A stretch of 44,639 bases of DNA. It comes from Phycisphaerales bacterium. Lineage in GTDB: Bacteria; Planctomycetota; Phycisphaerae; Phycisphaerales; SM1A02. The stretch spans positions 1 through 44,639 of the forward strand of contig JASMLY010000017.1 in NCBI GenBank assembly GCA_030748455.1. The letters are read 5' to 3'. Within the stretch, counting starts at the first letter, position 1. The number at the start of each line of letters is the position of its first letter. Below the pieces are notes generated by a model, which saw nothing but the letters and a program-made list of their open reading frames with translations, searched no databases and was not told the DNA's origin. Positions 23,392 to 30,963 of the stretch are shown here, piece after piece. A program made the translations under genes and the position numbers.

Positions 23392-25383
23392 TTATTGCCT
23401 TTTAATCGTCCCAGTTACTTCCCGATCACCTACCTGCCCTTCTTGCGAGGCACGCTCTTGGGCGAGTTTCTTTCTCCAAGTGTCCAAGTGAGGGGGCTCT
23501 GGGAAAGCGACTGTGATTGGAGTATTCTGACTCATTGGGTGGTTCAAGTATTGATCTTGAATGATTGGCATGACGCGGTCATACACACGAGGACGCAATC
23601 CTTGTTCCAAAGAATCGATGCCAGCCCAAATTACAATTCTTTCTTCCATAGGAATCGTTGAATCTGTCATCACTTGTTGGAACGATAACACAGCACTATC
23701 TTCAAGAGCTCCAACGATATCTTTGATTCGACCTGTTCCAAATTTTGTTGTGTAGTTGTTGAAATCGTTGGTTTTAAAAAACTCTGTGACTTGCTTTGCA
23801 AATGTGATTGCATCTTCGTAGAGTTCAGGTCTCTTTTGTGCAACTCCAGCTCTAAATGCATACCTAAGGGAAGCGGCTACATCGCTCACTGCTAACAATG
23901 GCTGGCGTTCATACTCGCCTTGTGTTTTATTTTTTACCCAGACATCTAACGGGATTGCATAAGAGTTATTCGGAGGGGAAGCGCCGCTACCGAAATACTC
24001 ATCTAAATGATCAAGTAATGCTTGCGCACGGTCAAGTTCACCTTGTCGGTACCACTCTCGAACTGCCGAGCCAAGGAAATTCTTTAAGAAGGCTGTAAAT
24101 GTATCACTCCCCGCACCTCTGACAAAATAGTGTTTTTGGTAGAGCTCATCCCAAAGACCTTCGCGTGTGTCATCTCCAATAATTGCGTCTATGTATCGAG
24201 GATCAGGAAATCTGCCAGGGACTTCATTTGAAAAGGGATCAAAAGAAATGCGTCCGGTTCTTGCAAGTGCTTGTAGTGCGTGGAGCTGCATTCGGTCAGT
24301 ATTGAGGGTTTTAAACACTTCGTTGGATTCATGCCGCCCAGTACCTACAGTTGCTCCCCTTCGTGCCCAATACAGCGCGTGAGTTTGTGGATGTCGCCAA
24401 TCAAGAGGACCCAAGTCACGCGTATATTCATACATGAGGTGTGGATCCATGTTGTAATCTTCACGCAAAATTTTATTACGCAAGTGTGCTTTCAGCACTT
24501 CCCATGCATTTGCATACGTGGGGTCTTTGATGATTGCCTCTAATGTGTTGTAATAGGGAGATTGTGAACGAAGCGTTTGTTCGAGACCTAGCGTTCTCGC
24601 TACCATCGAAAACTGTGAGATGGCTTCATGTTGTGCGATATCTTCAAGCAGCCCGATGCCGATGACTTCATCACCTTGCCCTCGATATTCTGCGAGTTCC
24701 TCATTGATACGATCTACAAGAGGTGCAACTGCAGGCTCTTGTGTTATTGCTTCTTCAAGTGTTCTAGGGGCGTTTGCAATCAGCTCGATGGCAGCAATTC
24801 GGTCATCCCAACTATCGAGAGGAGTCCCAAGGAGTGTATTCCATTCATCTGCGAGGAGACGTTTGTAATACATGTGCGCATCATCACTGTTCCCATCTAT
24901 TTTATGGCCGAAGAAAAACGCTAACTCTTTGTGCAAGACCATATCATCTGGATTTGCGACTAATCCCTTCTCTCGTAATAACCGGATCCCAGCGTTGACC
25001 CACTCCCACCGCTCTTCAAGCGTATTCGTAGCAACTGAGATGTTGTACGCCATGTTGTGGGCATGAAACACCCAAACTTGAGAAAATCTTGGTTGTAATT
25101 TTGTGATCAGTTCAGCATCAGCCATGACTTCGTAAAAAAGCCCAGCATCTTTCATGCGATTGACTTTAATCCAAAGATAGTCAACCATCAGGCCTCGTAA
25201 CGCACCGATGGACATACCGAGTGTGTTCACCCAATCTGGAGCCCCTTCAACAGCATTGTTGGAATAGCGAAGGGTGCTTTTCTCAGCATCTTCAATAATC
25301 TGTGGCAACATCACTCCACCGACAGAGAGTGAAACTGCAGCGACGGAAGCGGCAACAAATTGTGTGATCCGATCGCGTCTCAT
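23392..25383 (-). CDS. Membrane-anchored conserved protein of unknown function, last gene of the SPFH/ABC operon
   Basis: I do not recognise the family. The 663-residue product has one N-terminal membrane helix (about 8-27) that probably leaves the rest outside the cytoplasm. The segment GALRGLMVDYLWIKVNRMKDAG is followed by LITKLQPRFSQVWVFHAHNM and AYNIS, with helical repeats around residues 60-170. These have the look of TPR-like pairs, although the consensus is weak. The middle and C-terminal parts are helical and charged, without enzymatic motifs. It starts 3 bp after the permease gene, so it is very probably co-translated with the ABC transporter. I infer an accessory or scaffold subunit of that transporter. 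Confidence 0.6.
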   Translation of the reverse strand: MRRDRITQFVAASVAAVSLSVGGVMLPQIIEDAEKSTLRYSNNAVEGAPDWVNTLGMSIGALRGLMVDYLWIKVNRMKDAGLFYEVMADAELITKLQPRFSQVWVFHAHNMAYNISVATNTLEERWEWVNAGIRLLREKGLVANPDDMVLHKELAFFFGHKIDGNSDDAHMYYKRLLADEWNTLLGTPLDSWDDRIAAIELIANAPRTLEEAITQEPAVAPLVDRINEELAEYRGQGDEVIGIGLLEDIAQHEAISQFSMVARTLGLEQTLRSQSPYYNTLEAIIKDPTYANAWEVLKAHLRNKILREDYNMDPHLMYEYTRDLGPLDWRHPQTHALYWARRGATVGTGRHESNEVFKTLNTDRMQLHALQALARTGRISFDPFSNEVPGRFPDPRYIDAIIGDDTREGLWDELYQKHYFVRGAGSDTFTAFLKNFLGSAVREWYRQGELDRAQALLDHLDEYFGSGASPPNNSYAIPLDVWVKNKTQGEYERQPLLAVSDVAASLRYAFRAGVAQKRPELYEDAITFAKQVTEFFKTNDFNNYTTKFGTGRIKDIVGALEDSAVLSFQQVMTDSTIPMEERIVIWAGIDSLEQGLRPRVYDRVMPIIQDQYLNHPMSQNTPITVAFPEPPHLDTWRKKLAQERASQEGQVGDREVTGTIKRQ

Positions 25384-25386
25384 TAT

Positions 25387-27444
25387 TTATCCATTACCAC
25401 TATAAATTGCGAGTTGCCGTTTTCGTAATACTATTGTGCCAATACAGATTGCGACTCCAGACCAGAGCACTCCTATCGTGAGTACTCCGCGAAGAACTGA
25501 AGCCCAAGAAATGAGCATTCCTTGTACAAGTTGGCTTGTGGGCTGATGTTCACCGAAACCCTTTAGCATAAAGACTAAAAATGTTGCGATCCCTCGGATT
25601 ACATTTTCAAATCCCCATTGAATGACCATCCCGATATCACCGAAATCTACTTCGTTTGTGACAGGTGGCATATAGAGTTGCAGGGACTCGGCGAGCCATG
25701 GAGCCATAATTCCACTCATAAAAATTGTAAAGGTGACGAGTGTCGCAACCGGGAAACTAAGGAATGTTGCAGTTGAAATTCCTATTGCTGCAAGAAATGC
25801 GAGTTTGATCCAAAGCACAAGCATTGCTCTTAAAAAATTGGGCTCAAACTCTCCCACACGGTACAGAATTTTGACTCCATCTGCATCAAAACTGATTGAT
25901 CCTTGACCTTCTTTTCCTTGGGGTGGTTGGTATAGGTTATAGATTGATATTGAAAGATTGCCTTCGTCATCGACGAAACTAGGAGGGATGAGGGTTACGT
26001 GGGTCATCGTTGGGACGAACTTGACCGGTTGTCTAGTCGCGGGATCTTCATTGAACACGAGCCCAGCTTCATACACATCATGCTCATTTGAATCCAAGAT
26101 GTAAAATCTATATTGGAATGCGATTGGGGCTCCAACTTCTTTTGCTTCTTGTAAGCCTGTGAACGAGTACGTCTGTTGAAAATAATTCCCTTGATGTGCT
26201 GGTGGGATTGATCGTTGTGAGGCGAGATATTGTTCCTGAACTTCTTTGCGAATCTTTCTTCTCAGTGGTACTTGAATCTGCTCCATGTCCCGAAGATCTG
26301 GATCTGCTTCAACAATTGCATCAACTCGTGCATTGAGTTGCTCAGAGTTTAGCTCTTGATACACTGGCTCAGCTGAAATACGTGCGGTTAGAACTTCTTC
26401 TTCTACTGCTAGACGGTCTAGTTCTCCCTGCATGCCGGATGCTACAGGTTGTGCCCGAAGGTACTGAATGTAGATGAAGATGCTTAGCCCTGCAACGCAG
26501 AGGAGCGCGGCATTGAGGGAGACGATACCAAGCCATTTACCGAAGAGATATCCAAACTTGTTGACAGGTTTCGTCATAATCTGCCAAACTTGCCGGTCTC
26601 TAATTTCAAATGCGACAGTTGCGCATGCAAGTAACACTGTCATGCATGCAGCGATTGTAAAAGTCATACCTAGGGAACGACTGAGCATCGTCTGCAATCG
26701 ATGTCGCAGTGGAGAAGCAGGATCTAACCAGTACGGTATGAAGGGCAATAGAATGAGCAAAATTGAAATGAACGCCAATGTGAGACGCGTCCGAGATGCT
26801 TCCAAAAGAAGAGCGTTTGCAACTGAAGTGACTTGTTTGGGTCTTCCGAATAGGAATTCAAAAATCCGTAGGATCAGTACGAACGTAAATGCTAATAATC
26901 CAATCGCAGCAAGTGCTAATCCGATATCTTGGGATCCAAGGAAGGTACAGAGAAGCAGTGCAACACTAGAGCCTATGACTGCATAGAGGAAGGGTGCGAG
27001 AAGCCCAAGCCAAATAACGACAGTTCCCCACACGATTGCGATAGTTCCTATAAGCCAAGATGTCCCTAGGCTTCTGAGTAACCACTTCGGTAGCCAGGGA
27101 GGGATCTCTGTAGAGATGACATACCAAGTGACTGAAGTAGGATTAACAATTTTTCCTGTTTCATCAACTACTTGAAATCCTTTGAGCCGCTCGTCACCAA
27201 TTTTTCTGCCGTTGATTGTGACGAAACCTGTCTCCTGCAGTGTTTCTCCAGCGACTCGTTGGTTAGGACCTGAAAACAATTCTTCAATCGCAGCGCGATC
27301 ACTGTGGAGTTGATGGCTTACACGAAGAACAGGACTCATTGTACTGATGACTGCAACGAGAACAAAAAGAGTTGCAGCAACTTTAACCCAAGTACGATGT
27401 TGGGTTCGCGCTAACCAAAGATGTATATTTTTGAAGAACGTCAC
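25387..27444 (-). CDS. Large ABC-2-type transporter permease
   Basis: The 685-residue membrane protein has a helix at 18-40, a short extracytoplasmic part, and clusters of helices at about 130-200 and 220-330. A soluble insertion of about 210 residues follows (330-540), then four or so helices to the end. IRDRQVWQIMTKPVNKFGYLFGKWLGI is the coupling segment seen in ABC-2/NosY-like permeases (REL..KTLL/KPV..xxFxxGK). The insertion contains IPPAHQGNYFQQTYSFTG and beta-rich stretches and may bind substrate or the SPFH proteins. The start overlaps the ATPase gene by four bases, so the two form a transporter. The substrate is unknown. Confidence 0.78.
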   Translation of the reverse strand: MTFFKNIHLWLARTQHRTWVKVAATLFVLVAVISTMSPVLRVSHQLHSDRAAIEELFSGPNQRVAGETLQETGFVTINGRKIGDERLKGFQVVDETGKIVNPTSVTWYVISTEIPPWLPKWLLRSLGTSWLIGTIAIVWGTVVIWLGLLAPFLYAVIGSSVALLLCTFLGSQDIGLALAAIGLLAFTFVLILRIFEFLFGRPKQVTSVANALLLEASRTRLTLAFISILLILLPFIPYWLDPASPLRHRLQTMLSRSLGMTFTIAACMTVLLACATVAFEIRDRQVWQIMTKPVNKFGYLFGKWLGIVSLNAALLCVAGLSIFIYIQYLRAQPVASGMQGELDRLAVEEEVLTARISAEPVYQELNSEQLNARVDAIVEADPDLRDMEQIQVPLRRKIRKEVQEQYLASQRSIPPAHQGNYFQQTYSFTGLQEAKEVGAPIAFQYRFYILDSNEHDVYEAGLVFNEDPATRQPVKFVPTMTHVTLIPPSFVDDEGNLSISIYNLYQPPQGKEGQGSISFDADGVKILYRVGEFEPNFLRAMLVLWIKLAFLAAIGISTATFLSFPVATLVTFTIFMSGIMAPWLAESLQLYMPPVTNEVDFGDIGMVIQWGFENVIRGIATFLVFMLKGFGEHQPTSQLVQGMLISWASVLRGVLTIGVLWSGVAICIGTIVLRKRQLAIYSGNG

Positions 27445-28625
27445 TTCTTGCCTTGAGAGTCATCTTGCGATGGATCGAGAAGGGAATCAATCATCGCATC
27501 ATCAGCACCCTGTGGTGAATCTATCTGCGTTCGAGCTTCCTCAACTATAGGTTGACGTTCTTCTGTACCTTCAACAAGATCTTCTAAGATTTCTTCTTGG
27601 GTGGATTCTTCTGGTGACTGGGTATGCTCTTGAACAGTTGCTTCTTGTTTTTCATCTTGCATCAGTTGATCGATGAGCCCTTCACCTTTTGCATCTCCAC
27701 GTAAAAATGAAGCTGTTTCAGTACCATGCAAAGCGCCACTCGTCGAGGCTTGTTCTTGTTTCGCTTGTTCTACGATTGACAAAAAGAGCGCTTCAAGTTT
27801 TTGGCGTGGTTGTGTTACCGATTCAATTGAAAGCCCTTCTTCTTTCACGAGGATATCTTCTATCTTTGTTATTGTTGTTTCATGCTTGATGCGTGGGATT
27901 TGCAAAACCGTATGAGCAGAATCTGTGAGGAGTTCTTGTGCAGTACCTTGGGCTCGGATTCGTCCACCGTAGAGAATTGCCATTCGGTCGCAAACATCTT
28001 CAACATCAGCCAACAAATGAGAACTGAGCAAAATTGTCTTACCACGAGCACGCAATTCGATAAGTAAATCTTTAACCTGTTTTGTTCCGATTGGATCTAG
28101 ACCACTTGTAGGTTCATCTAGGATGAGAAAGTCTGGGTCATTGATGAGCGCCTGTGCTAATCCAATGCGTCGCATCATGCCTTTCGAAAATTCGCCAACT
28201 GGGCGGTGCGCTACCTGAGCAAGTCCAACCCATTCTAAAAGTTCTTCGATTCTCTTTTTACGTGTAGATTTTTCAAGCCCAAACAGTCTGCCATAATAAT
28301 CCAAAGTTTCGTAGGAGTTTAGATATCGATATAAATAGGACTCTTCAGGAAGAAATCCAATGTATTTCTTTACAGCAACATCATGTGGCTCGCGACCAAA
28401 GACTGTGAGACGTCCACGAGTTCTATGTAACAAACCTAGGATCAGTTTAATTGTTGTACTCTTACCTGAGCCATTTGGACCAAGGAGTCCAAAGAGCTCC
28501 CCTTTTTCGATTTGAAACGAAACATTGTCAACTGCTTTTGCTTTTGAACGCATCCAAAAGTCTTTGAAAATTTTCGTGAGACCGACGGCTTCTACGATAT
28601 GACTATTGGGTTCTTTTGGGGTCAT
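27441..28625 (-). CDS. ABC transporter ATP-binding protein with acidic C-terminal tail
   Basis: The nucleotide-binding domain (about residues 8-240) has Walker A GPNGSGKST (49-57), signature EFSKGMMRR (145-153), Walker B FLILDEPTSGLDP (166-178) and the switch His in LLSSHLLAD. It resembles CcmA/NosF-type ATPases paired with ABC-2 permeases. Beyond about residue 245 the chain goes through a short regulatory domain. It then enters about 110 residues rich in Glu, Gln, Asp and Ser (for example PEESTQEEILEDLVEG), probably disordered. Such a tail is not typical of the family and could dock a partner. It overlaps the permease gene by four bases and starts two bases after the SPFH gene. Confidence 0.9.
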   Translation of the reverse strand: MTPKEPNSHIVEAVGLTKIFKDFWMRSKAKAVDNVSFQIEKGELFGLLGPNGSGKSTTIKLILGLLHRTRGRLTVFGREPHDVAVKKYIGFLPEESYLYRYLNSYETLDYYGRLFGLEKSTRKKRIEELLEWVGLAQVAHRPVGEFSKGMMRRIGLAQALINDPDFLILDEPTSGLDPIGTKQVKDLLIELRARGKTILLSSHLLADVEDVCDRMAILYGGRIRAQGTAQELLTDSAHTVLQIPRIKHETTITKIEDILVKEEGLSIESVTQPRQKLEALFLSIVEQAKQEQASTSGALHGTETASFLRGDAKGEGLIDQLMQDEKQEATVQEHTQSPEESTQEEILEDLVEGTEERQPIVEEARTQIDSPQGADDAMIDSLLDPSQDDSQGKK

Positions 28626-28627
28626 GG

Positions 28628-30037
28628 TTACCTTTGCTTACCTCTAACACGTCCACCGCTGATAGATAGTTCGCGAGAAGGCCCAAATTGATCGATTTCT
28701 TTTGCTTTAAGAATCCAAGGATTGAAGATATCAATGTCGTCTAAGAGTGCTCTCATTTCTCTTCGCTCCATGTGTAACTTACTTCGTAGTTGTGCGACTT
28801 GGTCTGATCCTCGTAGGGCTAAACGCATCGCAGCCACCTTACTTGGAACGAGCATCGTCTCTACATCTTGGGCTTCAAAGACTTTTGAATATGCTGCAAT
28901 CCACCGATCTCTGATGACGATGTTGGGATGTTCCTTGTACGCTGGAAGCAAACTCATAAACCTTCTATAGTCTCGACCTAAAGTTGTTTCTACCTCTGCC
29001 CTATACCCCTCTGCTTTACTAATAGTGTTTGCAGCAGAGCCTGTGACTCCTTCAGATTGAAGCATTGCATAAATAGCAGCTAAAGCTGCTTTGGCAGCTT
29101 CAGTATCATCTTGATCAACAACTGCTTCATACGCTTCTATGAGAGAAACGATTGTTGGATAATCTCTACCAGCAGATTCTATAAGTTCCTCATGTGCGGA
29201 TGCTGTTGCGCGTTCTACCTCAGTCTCTGACATAATCTTCGCACTATCAAACTCGCTGTAGGACTTTTGAATAAACAGTGGAGGTTCTGGCTCATGTGGT
29301 AGGGAGACATCTGCAACATGGATCCCACAGTCAAGTCGGTTCAATTCTCTTTGTGTTGCATTGCGAAGTACATCTCGTAATTGTTCTAGAGGTTCATCGA
29401 GCAACTCTTCTAATGTCAGGGCAGCAACGACATGGACGGCTGCTCGTTCAAGGGCTAAGCCAACGAGGACATTCCCGTAGGCATCTGGAACGGCGTCTGC
29501 ATACTTGACAGGATCAATGATTTCCCATGTCGCTGCAAGTTCAAAATGTGCCAAATCACCATCGCTTGTTAAAAGTGAACCATCCCTGCCTGGTACGAGC
29601 CCATCTTTGGATTTAGATTTTGAAATACGCTGGTCGCGAGAGATATTTGGATTAATTTGCGGCATGAACACATTGCCAATTGCAATGTATCTGTTTTCTG
29701 CTTCAAAAATTTCAAAACCGCCAATCGGTGAAGGCCAACTTAACTGCAACCCAGGTGATAGTCCCTTGTCTTCTTTGACTGCACCAAATACTGTCGCAAC
29801 GCCCGTTTCTCCTTCGTCGATAGTTTTAAAACCAGATACGAGATACAACACGATCAATACGAACATCACTGTTTGTAATGCTCGGAAACTTAACTGCAAC
29901 GAATCCGAAAGTGAACGGTGCGCGGTATCCATCGCTTCGCGAATATCTGTGCTAGCGGTGTCTTTATCTACAATAAATCGAGCAGATGCCTGACGGCGCG
30001 GGGAATCTTCTTGATGGAACTCTTCTTTGTTCGTCAC
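28628..30037 (-). CDS. SPFH/band-7 protein, HflK-like (second of the cluster)
   Basis: This 469-residue protein has a single membrane helix near residues 50-70 (RALQTVMFVLIVLYLVSGF). A band-7 domain follows directly: IDEGETGVATVFGAV, then the LSPGLQLSWPSPIGGFE loop typical of HflK. After the SPFH domain comes a long helical region (about 270-420) expected to form a coiled coil in the ring wall. By analogy with HflK/HflC, a large cage-like assembly in the inner membrane is likely. FtsH, the usual partner protease, is not in the window; here the neighbours are two other SPFH genes and an ABC transporter. It overlaps the upstream HflC-like gene by four bases. Confidence 0.82.
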   Translation of the reverse strand: MTNKEEFHQEDSPRRQASARFIVDKDTASTDIREAMDTAHRSLSDSLQLSFRALQTVMFVLIVLYLVSGFKTIDEGETGVATVFGAVKEDKGLSPGLQLSWPSPIGGFEIFEAENRYIAIGNVFMPQINPNISRDQRISKSKSKDGLVPGRDGSLLTSDGDLAHFELAATWEIIDPVKYADAVPDAYGNVLVGLALERAAVHVVAALTLEELLDEPLEQLRDVLRNATQRELNRLDCGIHVADVSLPHEPEPPLFIQKSYSEFDSAKIMSETEVERATASAHEELIESAGRDYPTIVSLIEAYEAVVDQDDTEAAKAALAAIYAMLQSEGVTGSAANTISKAEGYRAEVETTLGRDYRRFMSLLPAYKEHPNIVIRDRWIAAYSKVFEAQDVETMLVPSKVAAMRLALRGSDQVAQLRSKLHMERREMRALLDDIDIFNPWILKAKEIDQFGPSRELSISGGRVRGKQR

Positions 30038-30963
30038 TTGGTTCGCTTCCCGTCTTCTGCTGGTTGTGGAATACCAGAAGCGTCAATTTCGGCGCTAAGA
30101 TCCATGAGGTGCCAAGGCGCAAGATTTGTTTCTAAAACAAGCGTAGTGTTTTCAGAGAGGGCGATTTCGACCGCATCGAGCCAAGAGAGAAATACGGCAA
30201 GTTCTTCATATTCGCCCATTTTTTCTAGATACACAGCAGCTTGTTTTTCACCTTCAGCGCGTATGTCTTCTGCACGCTGAGATGCGAATGCTTCAATTTT
30301 TTCGCGTTTTGCTCTCGCTGCAGCCCGAATCGCCTCTGCGTCTGCTTTCCCTTTTGCTCGAAGTTGTTCTGCGAGTGTGTCACGCCTTGCTTGCATTCTT
30401 TGTAGGACTGCAGTAGTTGTTTTAGGTGGAAGTAGAAGTCGGTTTATGCCTACAGCCTTTGGAACGATACCACTCGCTTGTAAACTACCTAACCGAGTGA
30501 GGATTTCATCTTCTGCTTGAGACAAGTCGTTGTTCGCACCTGTGAGATCCTCAAAGGAATAACTGCTCAGTACAGAAATTGCGTCTCGAAATTGGCTGTC
30601 TATTGCGAGTTGAGCAGCTTCGAGAGAAGAATAACTTCTATAAAAATTAAGTGGCCCTTCAGCATTCGTATCGATGTTCCAAAGCAAATAGGATTTGACG
30701 ACGATTTGTTGCCCGTCTTTTGTCTGAAGCATCTCTAAGGGAGATTGTCTGACTTGTGTTCTTGTATCAAGAAGGGTTACAGAATCTGCAAAAAATGGGA
30801 GTCTGAAATGTAATCCTGGAGTCGCAATCACGCTGTTGACATCTGTTTGTCCAAATCTGCTTAAGATTCCAACTTGATGGAATGACACTGTATAGGTCAT
30901 GCTAAACAAGAGCAACACGATAAAGATTGCTAATCCAATTCCAATGATAAATATTCGTTTCAT
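30034..30963 (-). CDS. SPFH/band-7 protein, HflC-like
   Basis: The 309-residue product has an N-terminal membrane anchor (IFIIGIGLAIFIVLLLFS). A band-7 domain of the HflC type follows: YTVSFHQVGILSRFGQ, TPGLHFRLPFF, then LLDTRTQVRQSPLEMLQTKDG and QQIVVKSYLLWNI. The RRDTLAEQLRAKGKADAEAI segment and the Arg/Ala/Glu-rich helix after it are the coiled coil found in HflC. Length and layout match HflC (about 330 residues), so it should co-assemble with HflK-like partners. It starts directly after the 704-residue SPFH gene and overlaps the following SPFH gene, so the three proteins are probably made in fixed ratio. Confidence 0.88.
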   Translation of the reverse strand: MKRIFIIGIGLAIFIVLLLFSMTYTVSFHQVGILSRFGQTDVNSVIATPGLHFRLPFFADSVTLLDTRTQVRQSPLEMLQTKDGQQIVVKSYLLWNIDTNAEGPLNFYRSYSSLEAAQLAIDSQFRDAISVLSSYSFEDLTGANNDLSQAEDEILTRLGSLQASGIVPKAVGINRLLLPPKTTTAVLQRMQARRDTLAEQLRAKGKADAEAIRAAARAKREKIEAFASQRAEDIRAEGEKQAAVYLEKMGEYEELAVFLSWLDAVEIALSENTTLVLETNLAPWHLMDLSAEIDASGIPQPAEDGKRTK

